Shown piece after piece: positions 1 through 9,620 of a stretch of DNA of 34,423 nt (its first letter is position 1; every line of letters starts with the position of its first letter). The notes beneath the pieces were generated by a model. It was given only the letters and a program-made list of their open reading frames with translations, was not told the DNA's origin and ran no database searches. The stretch is from Microbacterium sp. (GTDB lineage Bacteria; Actinomycetota; Actinomycetes; Actinomycetales; Microbacteriaceae): NCBI GenBank assembly GCA_017744855.1, contig JAGIAK010000021.1, forward strand, positions 1 to 34,423. Direction: 5' to 3'. The translations under genes were made by a program, and so were the position numbers.

Positions 1-10
1 GAGGATGACG

Positions 11-2152
11 ATGACGCATCACGAGAACACCGACCCCGGCACGCTGCGCAGCAGGCGGATGGTGCTCGCCGGCTTCGGCGCTGCAGCCATCGGCGGTGTC
101 GCCGCCGTGGCGACGAGCCTGCCGGCGCAGGCCGCGGGTCCCGCGGTGCCGCAGACCGCGGTGAGCGCGCGCTCGGTCGGCAGCGCGGGAACCGTCGACG
201 AGCTGGCTGGGCTGAAGGGCAAGCCGGGCGACCTCGTCGCCGTGGCCGGGCACTCCGCCCCTGGCGACGGCGGCGGTGGCACCTATCGACTCGTGACCAG
301 CGACGCGCCGGCCCCGAACGGCGGGACGGTCGTGAAGGGCAAGGGCGGGTCGTGGGTGCTCGTGCACTCAGGCGTCGTGGACTTCCGGGTGTTCGGGCTG
401 TTCGACGCCTCCCAGCCGGCCGACGACGCGCTGGACGCGATGGTCGTCGACCCCGCGATCCACCGCATCGAGGCCCACACCGACCTCAACTTCGTGCGCA
501 GGCACCGGTTCTCGCGCTCGAACATCGCCTTCGACTTCGGCAACAACCTGATGACGACCGTCGGCATCGAGAACGCCGGCAAGGACGACCCGTTCGCCGC
601 CGTGATGTTCTTCCGCGGCGAGGTGACGGATGCCGTGCAGGAGGCGCGCCTCGGCGAGGACGTGCCCGATCTCGCCGACGTGTTCCCCGTGGCCGACTCG
701 TCGTTCTTCGCCGTGGGCGAGTGGTACGCGGCGGAGGTCAACCCGCTCAAGGGACGCTGGGAGCGGGAGCTGCAGCGGCTCGTGCAGGTCACCCAGATCG
801 TCGACGGCACCCACATCCGCGTGAACTACCAGAACGGCTGGCCGCTGGCGAAGGAGCGCTCCATCACGTGGCGGCGCATCGTCCCCGTGCACGACGTGCG
901 CGTGTCGAACCTGCGCTTCCGGGGCGGCGGCGCCGACGAGTTCACCGGCTCCCACCCGCTCGCCTTCGAGTACGCGGTGCGCTGCGACGTGGACCACATC
1001 GACGGCACGGCCACCTTCTGGCCGCTCATCCAGCGCCGGTGGAACACGTACTACTCCACCGAGAGCTGCAACCTCACCAACCCGACCTCGGTCACCTGGG
1101 GCGGTGCCGGGTACCTCACGCAGCAGATCTACTGCCTCTACGGTTACGTCGCGAACTGCCACACGTCGAACGCGCGCCACCTCAACGACTTCACCGCGAG
1201 CGCCTACTGCCTCGTGGAGAACTGCCACGGCGACGGCGACGACCAGGGCCCGTTCGTGACGCACGGCCAGTACGAGCACGACCTCACCTACGTCGGCAAC
1301 TCCGGCCTGATGACGTTCGCGAACTCGGGCGCAGCCTGGGGCTCCGCGGCCAAGCGCATCACGGTGCGCAAGCACGTGTGCTCGTGGTTCGTCGCCCGCG
1401 TGCGCGTCACCGACCTCACACTGGAGGACGTGCGGGTGATCGGCAAGCCGTCGCTGTCGGGCTCGGGGATGCTGTGGATCAACGCCGACGGCGCCCAGCT
1501 GCGCGGGTGCACGGCATCCGACACCCTCATCATCACGCAGCAGTCCGACGCGTCCTCGCGCCCGACCGTGATCGCCGACTCCGACTTCCGCTTCACCGCC
1601 CCGGGCGAGCTGACCAACGCCTCGGTCACGACGCCGGTCGTCTTCGTCGACACCCTGCTCGAGGGGGTGGGCGGCATGAAGGTCAACGGGCCCGGCGCGG
1701 TGACCTTCCGCGGCGCGACCCTCACCGCGGCGCCGTCTGCCGACCCGGTGACCCTCGCCTCGGCGAAGGTGCGCATCGAGGGCTCGACGCTGTCGGGGGC
1801 ACGGCTCGTCGCCGCGGGCCCCGACGGGCAGGAGCTCGAGATCTCCGGCAGCACGCTCGAGGGCGCGGCCGGCGCCGTGATCTCCCGCAAGGGCGCAGGC
1901 GAGCGTCGCGTGCTGCTGTCGGGCTCGACGATGCGCGGCAAGGATGCCGTGCACGTGAAGCTCGCCGACGGTCGTAACCACTACCGCGCGGTCGGCACGC
2001 GGTTCGACGGTGGATCGGTGGAACTGGCGGATGCCGCGTTCGGCGCGGGCTCGACGCTCGTGCACACGGGCAACGTCGAGGTCGGCGTCGCCCGCACGGC
2101 CTTCCCCGTGGCGGGTCCGGCCGTGGTCGACACGGCCAACGCCGTGGTCTGA
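11..2152 (+). CDS. Tat-exported beta-helix / tailspike-like protein (paralogue 1)
   Basis: Secreted protein of about 713 residues, probably a polysaccharide-binding or -cleaving beta-helix; no activity can be assigned. The N-terminus has a twin-arginine signal (SRRMVLAG, Arg15-Arg16), a hydrophobic stretch and an AQA cleavage site near residue 41. Next comes a head segment (PGDGGGGTYRL, NGGTVV, VVDFRVFG) like the N-terminal region of phage tailspikes and pectate-lyase-superfamily proteins, then an Asn/Cys-rich central part with CHGDGDDQG at about nt 1227-1253, and a repetitive C-terminal half of short beta-strand-like runs. It is a full-length paralogue of the protein at 9617-11836. I chose ATG 11 over ATG 5 because GAGG at 1-4 then lies six bases upstream, the same spacing as in the paralogue; from ATG 5 there would be no spacer. 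The promoter lies outside the window. A strong terminator follows. Confidence 0.82.
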   Translation: MTHHENTDPGTLRSRRMVLAGFGAAAIGGVAAVATSLPAQAAGPAVPQTAVSARSVGSAGTVDELAGLKGKPGDLVAVAGHSAPGDGGGGTYRLVTSDAPAPNGGTVVKGKGGSWVLVHSGVVDFRVFGLFDASQPADDALDAMVVDPAIHRIEAHTDLNFVRRHRFSRSNIAFDFGNNLMTTVGIENAGKDDPFAAVMFFRGEVTDAVQEARLGEDVPDLADVFPVADSSFFAVGEWYAAEVNPLKGRWERELQRLVQVTQIVDGTHIRVNYQNGWPLAKERSITWRRIVPVHDVRVSNLRFRGGGADEFTGSHPLAFEYAVRCDVDHIDGTATFWPLIQRRWNTYYSTESCNLTNPTSVTWGGAGYLTQQIYCLYGYVANCHTSNARHLNDFTASAYCLVENCHGDGDDQGPFVTHGQYEHDLTYVGNSGLMTFANSGAAWGSAAKRITVRKHVCSWFVARVRVTDLTLEDVRVIGKPSLSGSGMLWINADGAQLRGCTASDTLIITQQSDASSRPTVIADSDFRFTAPGELTNASVTTPVVFVDTLLEGVGGMKVNGPGAVTFRGATLTAAPSADPVTLASAKVRIEGSTLSGARLVAAGPDGQELEISGSTLEGAAGAVISRKGAGERRVLLSGSTMRGKDAVHVKLADGRNHYRAVGTRFDGGSVELADAAFGAGSTLVHTGNVEVGVARTAFPVAGPAVVDTANAVV

Positions 2153-2161
2153 GCAGAGGGC

Positions 2162-2197
2162 CGAAGGGGCGGGGCGCATGCGCGCCCCGCCCCTTCG
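2162..2197. terminator. Bidirectional intrinsic-type terminator hairpin
   Basis: A perfect 16-bp stem (2162-2177 with 2182-2197) closes a 4-base loop (ATGC). It lies between the convergent ends of the tailspike-like gene and gntR. AA and TT at the stem base give only a vestigial U-tract, as is common in high-GC actinobacteria. Being symmetric, it can serve both strands. Confidence 0.85.
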
Positions 2198-2234
2198 CGT
2201 CGCCGGTGGTCTCCGCTGGCCCCGGGGCCGAGGC

Positions 2235-2897
2235 TCAGTCCGCGGCGGGCTCGGCGAGGTGGGCGATGCGGTCGACGGCCTGACGCACGTGCTCGGCGAT
2301 GACATCGCCGGCGCGATCGGGGTCGCCGCTGGCGATGGCGTCGAGGATGAGGCGGTGGCTGCGCACGTGCTCCGACTGCTCGCGCGGGGGCAGGGCGGCG
2401 TTGGCGGCGGTGATGAAGCCGGTGATCCGGCCGCGCAGCTGGGCGCTCAGCTCGGTGAGGAAGCGGTGGTCGGAGAGCTCGGCGAGCGCCTGGTGGAAGG
2501 CGCGGTCCTGCCGCAGCACCTCGTCCATGTCGCCGGGTTCCGCCGCCTCCATGGCCTCGATGATCGCGCCGAGCCGGGCGGCGGACTCGTCGGTCCAGCG
2601 CTCCTGCACCCGTACCGCCATGAACTGCTCCAGCACGATGCGCAGGCTCGAGATCTCCTCGAGGTCGCGCGCGGTGAGCTCGGCGACGCGGGCTCCGCGC
2701 CGAGGTTCGCGGGTAATCAGGCGCTCCTCGGCGAGGCGGGTGAGCGCCTCGCGCACGGGGATGTGGCTGACGCCGAGTCGCTCGGCGAGCTTGCGCTCGA
2801 CGAGTCGTTCGCCGGGAGCGAGCTCTCCCGCGTGGATCGCGGAGCGCAGCTCGTCGGCGACCTGCTCCGCGATGTTCTGATCCGACACACTGCGCAT
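2235..2897 (-). CDS. GntR-family regulator, FadR/FCD subfamily; probable local repressor
   Basis: A 220-residue DNA-binding regulator of normal FCD-subfamily length. Residues about 8-72 form the winged helix-turn-helix (LAERLGVSHIPVREAL at 37-52). The rest is an all-helical FCD effector domain with the typical metal/ligand pattern Asp131, His135 (DRAFH), His181 and His203. FCD regulators usually sense small carboxylic acids such as sugar acids and are released from DNA by them. The start ATG at 2897 has GAGGAGGG (complement of 2906-2913) eight bases upstream. It is divergent from the MFS transporter gene, and the shared region holds an exact TGCTATAGCA palindrome plus a looser one nearer gntR. 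It is therefore the best candidate for the protein that binds the repeated TGCTATAGCA sites across 3-17 kb and also controls itself. That link is inference. Confidence 0.9.
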   Translation of the reverse strand: MRSVSDQNIAEQVADELRSAIHAGELAPGERLVERKLAERLGVSHIPVREALTRLAEERLITREPRRGARVAELTARDLEEISSLRIVLEQFMAVRVQERWTDESAARLGAIIEAMEAAEPGDMDEVLRQDRAFHQALAELSDHRFLTELSAQLRGRITGFITAANAALPPREQSEHVRSHRLILDAIASGDPDRAGDVIAEHVRQAVDRIAHLAEPAAD

Positions 2898-2962
2898 GCG
2901 TGCGACCCTCCTCGACTGCGCGGCGCCGTCTCCGGTCGCGGCGGTGCGCTTTGTCGTTCGCT

Positions 2963-2978
2963 CGATGCTATGGCATCG
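2963..2978. promoter_or_regulatory. Variant operator upstream of gntR
   Basis: CGATGC-TATG-GCATCG, 6-bp perfect arms round a 4-base centre. It differs from the main ATGCTATAGCA motif mainly in the centre (TATG for TATA). On the minus strand it contains TAGCAT, a possible -10, about 65 bases before the gntR start. This suggests weak autoregulation. Confidence 0.5.
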
Positions 2979-2988
2979 GAGTCGAGGG

Positions 2989-3026
2989 TGGACAAATACT
3001 CACATCTGCTAGATGCTATAGCAAAT
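2989..3026 (+). promoter_or_regulatory. Promoter/operator of the MFS transporter gene, with TGCTATAGCA
   Basis: TGGACA at 2989-2994 is a good -35 match. Twelve bases later comes TGCTAGATGCTATAGCA (3007-3023), whose last ten bases (3014-3023) are a perfect palindrome overlapping the expected -10 zone. A bound protein would block RNA polymerase. The whole 38 bases match 32 of 38 positions at 4444-4481, upstream of the ABC operon. Confidence 0.7.
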
Positions 3027-3054
3027 TGATGACCGATCGACGAAGGAGCGAACA

Positions 3055-4401
3055 GTGTCCGATATCCGAACGACCCCCGACGTGCGGAGCGCAGAGGAGG
3101 TGGGAGCCTCCGCCATGAAGAAGGCGATCTGGAGGCTGGGCCCCTTCCTGGGATTGCTGTATCTGGTCGCCTACATCGACCGCAACAACGCGGGCTTCGC
3201 CAAGCTCGAGATGACTCAGGCCCTGCAGATCACGGAAGCGGCCTTCGGGTTCGCCGCCGGCATCTTCTTCATCGGCTACCTCCTCTTCGAGGTGCCGAGC
3301 AACCTGCTGCTGGAACGCTTCGGCGCGCGCAAGTGGATCGCCCGCATCATGATCTCCTGGGGCATCGTGGCCGGCCTCACCGCGTTCGTGCAGGACGAGA
3401 CGCAGTTCGCGATCGCCCGGTTCGTGCTCGGCATCGCCGAGGCCGGCTTCTTCCCCGGTGTGCTGCTGTACCTCACGCTGTGGTTCCCGCGGCAGTACCG
3501 CACGCAGGTGCTCGCAGTCTTCGTGCTGTCCAACCCCATCGCCAACGCCGTCGCGGCTCCGCTGTCGGGATGGATGCTCGAGCTGCACGGTCTGTGGGGA
3601 CTCGACGGCTGGCAGCTCGTCTTCCTCCTGCAGGGCATCCCCGCCGTGCTCCTGGCGTTCGTCGTGTTCTTCTGGCTGCCCGACCGCCCGCAGGACGCCC
3701 GCTGGCTCGATGCGGCGGAGCAGAGCTGGATCACCGACACCCTGGCCGCCGAGACCGCGGCGACCGAGCGCCAGCACGGACGGATGCGGCTGCGCGAGGT
3801 GTTCGGCAACGGCCGCCTGTGGACCCTCATCGTGCTGTTCTTCGGCGTCGTGTTCGGTGCGTACGGACTGGGCATGTGGCTGCCCACCATCGTGAAGAGC
3901 ATGGGCGACTTCTCCAACGCCACCACCGGCTGGCTCGTGGCCCTTCCCAACCTGTGCGCCGCGCTGGTGATGCTCCCGTGGGAGCGGCGGGCTCGCAAGC
4001 AGGGGAACATCCCGCTCCAGATCGGCATCACACTCACGATCACCGCGCTGTCCCTCGTGGCGGCCGTCGCGGCACAGGGGGTCCCCGTGCTCGCCCTCGC
4101 CGCGCTGTGCGTGGGGATGTCGGCGCTGTTCTCGACCACGCCGCTGTTCTGGAGCCTACCGCCGATGGTGCTCACCGGTACCGCCGCCGCGGCGGGGCTC
4201 GCGTTCATCAACTCGGTCGGAAACCTCGCCGGATTCGCCGGACCGTACGCGATCGGCTGGGTGAGCCAGACGACCGGCTCCGCGGTGTGGGGTCTGCTGC
4301 TCGTCTCGGGACTCACGCTGCTCGGCGCCGTCATCGCGTTCGTGCTGAGCCGGCGTGCGGAGTTCACCGCCCCGCCCGAGGCCCTTGCGGACGCGCCGTG
4401 A
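3055..4401 (+). CDS. MFS transporter, anion:cation symporter (ACS) type
   Basis: A 448-residue, 12-helix inner-membrane carrier. The N-terminal pattern YIDRNNAGFA (about residues 40-49) and EVPSNLLLERFGARKW are typical of the ACS family (ExuT, GarP, TtuB and phthalate carriers), which import sugar acids, tartrate and similar organic anions with protons. A long cytoplasmic loop lies mid-protein, between the sixth and seventh helices. The GTG start at 3055 has GAAGGAG at 3042-3048; no upstream start has as good a site. It is transcribed alone from the operator-bearing promoter at 2989-3026. The family's preference for acids fits the sugar-acid enzymes downstream and suggests that free aldonate or uronate enters by this route while oligomers use the ABC system. 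The substrate is not determinable. Confidence 0.88.
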   Translation: MSDIRTTPDVRSAEEVGASAMKKAIWRLGPFLGLLYLVAYIDRNNAGFAKLEMTQALQITEAAFGFAAGIFFIGYLLFEVPSNLLLERFGARKWIARIMISWGIVAGLTAFVQDETQFAIARFVLGIAEAGFFPGVLLYLTLWFPRQYRTQVLAVFVLSNPIANAVAAPLSGWMLELHGLWGLDGWQLVFLLQGIPAVLLAFVVFFWLPDRPQDARWLDAAEQSWITDTLAAETAATERQHGRMRLREVFGNGRLWTLIVLFFGVVFGAYGLGMWLPTIVKSMGDFSNATTGWLVALPNLCAALVMLPWERRARKQGNIPLQIGITLTITALSLVAAVAAQGVPVLALAALCVGMSALFSTTPLFWSLPPMVLTGTAAAAGLAFINSVGNLAGFAGPYAIGWVSQTTGSAVWGLLLVSGLTLLGAVIAFVLSRRAEFTAPPEALADAP

Positions 4402-4443
4402 GCACAGCGCCCATCGTCGCAGATATCGAATCGGACACGGGGC

Positions 4444-4481
4444 TGGACGAATCCCCACAGATGCTAGATGCTATAGCGAAT
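4444..4481 (+). promoter_or_regulatory. Promoter/operator of the ABC transporter operon, with TGCTATAGCG
   Basis: TGGACG (-35-like, 4444-4449), then twelve bases, then TGCTAGATGCTATAGCG (4462-4478). The layout is the same as at 2989-3026, with 32 of 38 bases identical. The palindrome (4469-4478) has one end-base mismatch. It lies about 40 bases upstream of the binding-protein start. Confidence 0.7.
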
Positions 4482-4519
4482 ACCCGTCCCGTTCTTTCGC
4501 ATCCAATGGAGGAGGCACC

Positions 4520-6058
4520 ATGACCCGTCGCCGCACATGGCTGGGAGGGGCCGCGATCATCGCCGCGGCCGCCCTGCTCACCGCCGGCTGCTCGGCATCC
4601 GCACCCGGAGGGGACTCGTCCTCCGGTGGCGGCTCGCTCACCGTGGCCGCAGCCCAGGGCATCCCTCAGCTGAACCCCGCCATCCGCACGTTCGCGTGGG
4701 AGGAGGTGCTGTTCCCGCTGCTGTGGAACGGCCTCACCAAGACCGACGAGTCCGGCAAAGTCGTCGGCGACCTCGCCGAGAGCTGGGAGGCCTCCGACGA
4801 CCAGAAGACCTGGACCTTCACCCTGCGCGACGGTGTGAAGTTCTCCAACGGCGACGCCTTCACGGCCGACGACGCCGTCGCCGCGTTCGAGTACTACCTC
4901 TCCGACGACACCGCGACGCAGGAGAAGAACAAGATCTCCATGGTCACCGGCGTCACGGCCCCCGACGAGAAGACGGTCGTCGTCACGCTCTCCGAGCCGA
5001 TCGCCACCTTCGCCGCCGGCATCGTCTGGGTGAAGATGATCGACGTCGCCGCGCTCGACACGATCGACAAGGAGCCCATCGGCACCGGTCCCTACGTCGT
5101 CGACAAGTTCACCCCCGACGACAGCCTCACCCTGGTGCCGAACCCCGAGTACTTCGGCACGGCCCCCGAGCTCGACAAGATCACCATCGTGAAGGCCGCG
5201 GAGTCCACGGCCGCAGTGACCGGACTGCGCTCCGGCGACATCGACGTGCTGTGGTCGGTGCCCCAGGGCGACGTGGCGGGGCTCGAGGGCGGCGGCGACA
5301 TCGCCCTCGTGAAGCCGGACAACCCCAGCCAGTGGCCGTCGTGGGAGATGGACACCACCTCCCCGCCGTTCAACGACGTGCGCGCCCGCCAGGCGCTCGC
5401 CTACGCGGTCGACCGCGAGGCGATCCTCGAGGCCGCGTACTCCGGGCAGGGCACCGTCTCGCCGACCAACAACGCCCTCGGCGAGGTCAACCCCTGGTAC
5501 GGGGGCGACCTGACCGACTACTCCTACGACCTCGACAAGGCCAAGGAGCTGTTCGCCGAGGCCGGCGTCACCGAGGGCAGCACGCTGACCTGGTGGGGCA
5601 TCGCCGGGCAGTACCCCGAGTGGAACACCAGCGGCGAGATCCTGCAGGCGAGTCTGAAGGAGATCGGCATCACGCTGAAGATCGACAACAACGACATCGG
5701 CACCTGGGTGGACTCCTTCTACCCCGCAGGCAAGAGCTACCCCGGCTACATCGTGCCGAACTTCCAGTCGACGCCGCCGGAGCCCGCGTACTCGCTGAAC
5801 TTCTACCTCGACGGCCGCTGCGAGTGCAACTGGGTCGACCCCGACTTCCAGACGGCGTTCGCCGCGGCCGTGGCCGAGCCAGACGAGACCGCGCGCGCCG
5901 AGAAGTGGGGCACCGTGCAGACGATCATCAACCAGCAGGTGCCGCTGATCGTGCCGCTGCAGTCCACCGTCGTCACCGCCACCGGCACCCGCGTGTCCGG
6001 CGTGTGGGTCGAGGGCGGCGGACAGCTGCACCTCGAGGGCGCGCAGCTGAAGGGTTGA
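4520..6058 (+). CDS. ABC transporter substrate-binding lipoprotein, family 5 (SBP_bac_5)
   Basis: A 512-residue extracytoplasmic binding protein tethered by lipid. The lipobox is LTAGC with Cys24, after an RRR-containing n-region. The mature part has the family-5 pattern of Opp/Dpp-type receptors: an N-terminal strand, WEASDDQKTWTFTLRDGVKFSNGD, and VRQALAYAVDRE-like segments near the middle (here ARQALAYAVDREAI). In this family, members bind oligopeptides, nickel or oligosaccharides such as cello- and xylo-oligomers and plant-derived sugars. The start ATG 4520 has GGAGGAGG at 4508-4515, four bases away. It is the first gene of a tightly packed operon with two permeases and a fused ATPase. Given the enzymes nearby I infer an oligosaccharide ligand; a peptide ligand cannot be ruled out. 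Confidence 0.92.
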   Translation: MTRRRTWLGGAAIIAAAALLTAGCSASAPGGDSSSGGGSLTVAAAQGIPQLNPAIRTFAWEEVLFPLLWNGLTKTDESGKVVGDLAESWEASDDQKTWTFTLRDGVKFSNGDAFTADDAVAAFEYYLSDDTATQEKNKISMVTGVTAPDEKTVVVTLSEPIATFAAGIVWVKMIDVAALDTIDKEPIGTGPYVVDKFTPDDSLTLVPNPEYFGTAPELDKITIVKAAESTAAVTGLRSGDIDVLWSVPQGDVAGLEGGGDIALVKPDNPSQWPSWEMDTTSPPFNDVRARQALAYAVDREAILEAAYSGQGTVSPTNNALGEVNPWYGGDLTDYSYDLDKAKELFAEAGVTEGSTLTWWGIAGQYPEWNTSGEILQASLKEIGITLKIDNNDIGTWVDSFYPAGKSYPGYIVPNFQSTPPEPAYSLNFYLDGRCECNWVDPDFQTAFAAAVAEPDETARAEKWGTVQTIINQQVPLIVPLQSTVVTATGTRVSGVWVEGGGQLHLEGAQLKG

Positions 6059-6059
6059 C

Positions 6060-7022
6060 GTGACGCTGTCCATCCTGCGCCGGGTGGCGATCAGCATCGG
6101 CATGCTGATCGCCACCTCGCTCCTCGTGTTCGTCGTTCTCCGGCTGCTGCCTGGCGACCCCGTCATCACCCGGCTCGGCTCGACGCCGGGCGTGGATGCC
6201 GAGATGCTCGATCGCCTGCGCAAGGAGGCCGGCCTCGACGCGCCCATCATCGAGCAGTACCTGCGCTGGATGGGCGGCGTCTTCACGGGCGACTTCGGCC
6301 AGTCGTACTTCAACCAGTACTCGGTCACCGAGCTCATCTCGCAGCGGCTCCCCGCCACGCTCGAGCTCACCCTGATCGGCATCCTGCTGGCCGTGGCGAT
6401 CGCCGTCCCCGCGGCCGTGATCGCGTCGCTGCGCCCGCTCGGGGTCGTCGACCGCGTGCTCACCGCGATCTCGACGGCCGGCATGGCTCTGCCGCAGTTC
6501 CTCATCGGCATCGTGCTGATCGTCGTGTTCGCCGTGCAGCTCAAGGTGCTGCCCGCCCGCGGATTCACGCCCTTCGGCGAGGACCCGGCGCAGAACCTGC
6601 TGCGCATGATCCTGCCCGCGCTCACCCTGGCCTTCGCCGCCGCGCCGCTGCTGATGCGATTCCTCAGGGCGTCGATGGTCGAGGTGCTCGACGCGCCGTA
6701 CATCCGCACGGCCCGCGGCAAGGGGCAGACCGCGTCCGGCGTCGTGCTCGGGCACGCGCTGCGCAACGCGCTGATCCCCGGGCTCACGATGCTCGGCCTC
6801 ATCGTCGGCTACACGCTCGGCGGCGTGGTGATCGTGGAGTACGTGTTCGGCGTGCCCGGACTCGGCTCCCTCGCGATCGACGCCGTGTTCAAGCGCGACT
6901 ACGCCGTGCTGCAGTCGGTGGTGCTGCTGATCTCGGCGATGTTCATCCTCACCACGCTCGTGGTCGACCTGCTCTACGGCGTGCTCGACCCGCGTCTTCG
7001 TGCAAGGAGCAGCCGTGGCTGA
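6060..7022 (+). CDS. ABC transporter permease, DppB/OppB type
   Basis: A 320-residue inner-membrane permease with six predicted helices. The N-terminal helix is followed by the family motif LLPGDPV and a periplasmic segment. The cytoplasmic EAA loop reads YIRTARGKGQTASGVV and contacts the ATPase. The GTG start at 6060 begins one base after the stop of the binding-protein gene, so the two are translationally coupled. The end overlaps the next permease by eight bases. Confidence 0.93.
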   Translation: MTLSILRRVAISIGMLIATSLLVFVVLRLLPGDPVITRLGSTPGVDAEMLDRLRKEAGLDAPIIEQYLRWMGGVFTGDFGQSYFNQYSVTELISQRLPATLELTLIGILLAVAIAVPAAVIASLRPLGVVDRVLTAISTAGMALPQFLIGIVLIVVFAVQLKVLPARGFTPFGEDPAQNLLRMILPALTLAFAAAPLLMRFLRASMVEVLDAPYIRTARGKGQTASGVVLGHALRNALIPGLTMLGLIVGYTLGGVVIVEYVFGVPGLGSLAIDAVFKRDYAVLQSVVLLISAMFILTTLVVDLLYGVLDPRLRARSSRG

Positions 7023-7859
7023 CACCCTCACCCTCGCCCTGCGCTCCGCGCGGCCCCGACGTCGCATCGCCTGGGGGTCGTGGATACCGCTCGCGCTGCT
7101 CGCGCTCATCGTGCTGGCCAGCGTGCTCGCCCCGCTGCTCGCGCCGTTCGACCCGTCTGCGCAGTCCTCCGACCGGTTCGCGAGCCCGTCGGCGGGGCAC
7201 CTGTTCGGCACCGACGAGCTCGGCCGCGACCTGTTCAGCCGCGTGCTGCACGGCGGTCAGCTCACCATGGCGATCGCCGGCGGAGCCACCCTGGTGGCGA
7301 TGCTGCTGGGCATCGCGTGGGGCATGGCGGCGGCGTTCGGCCGCGGCGTCCTCGACGAGGTCCTCATGCGCCTCGCCGACACCGTCATGGCGATCCCGCA
7401 GATCCTGTTCGCGCTCGTCTTCATCTCGGCGTTCGGCGCCGACCCCGTGAAGCTGGCCGTGATCATCGGCATCCTGCTCACCCCGACCACCGCCCGCCTG
7501 GTGCGGTCCTCGGTGCTCAGCGAGCTGCAGGAGGACTACTTCACCGCCGCCGTGGCCTTCGGGTCGACGCGCGCGCGCCTGCTGTTCACCGAGGTGCTGC
7601 CGAACGCCCGCGGTCCCATCGTGGTGCAGGCGGCGATCAACGCGGCCAACGCGATCCTGCTCGAGGCGTCGATGAGCTTCGTCGGCCTCGGCATCGCACC
7701 GCCCGAGGCCACGTGGGGGACGCTCGTGCAGCAGGGCTACCAGAAGATGTACCAGTCGATCGGGTACGTGCTGTTCCCCGCGCTGTTCATCTTCGTGACC
7801 ATCTGGCTGCTCAATGTGCTCGCCGATCAGTTCGGCGGCGACCGGAAGGGGAAGGGCCG

Positions 7860-7863
<4 letters not shown>
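7015..7863 (+). CDS. ABC transporter permease, DppC/OppC type
   Basis: A 282-residue second permease. It has a short cytoplasmic N-terminus, a first helix (IPLALLALIVLASVLAPLL), the OppC/DppC signature FGTDELGRDLFSRVLHGG, and an EAA loop around DYFTAAVAFGSTRARLLF. I set the start at GTG 7015 rather than GTG 7000, because AAGGAG at 7004-7009 sits five bases upstream. This gives an eight-base overlap with the first permease. It ends in an ATGA overlap with the ATPase gene. Confidence 0.92.

Positions 7864-9616
<1,753 letters not shown>

Positions 9617-9620
<4 letters not shown>

Noticed and set aside
11..2152. Prophage tail fibre
   Set aside because: The head segment resembles phage tailspikes, but a Tat signal, an ABC importer next to the paralogue and the lack of any other phage gene point to a bacterial secreted protein.
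4364..6802. Very long open frame on the minus strand (over 800 codons) across the binding-protein and permease genes
   Set aside because: It is a by-product of high GC. It has low-complexity Arg/Gly/Val-rich content and no domain, and it lies antisense to well-supported ABC genes. The same holds for other long antisense frames, such as 368-2305, 9206-11668 and 23184-24800.
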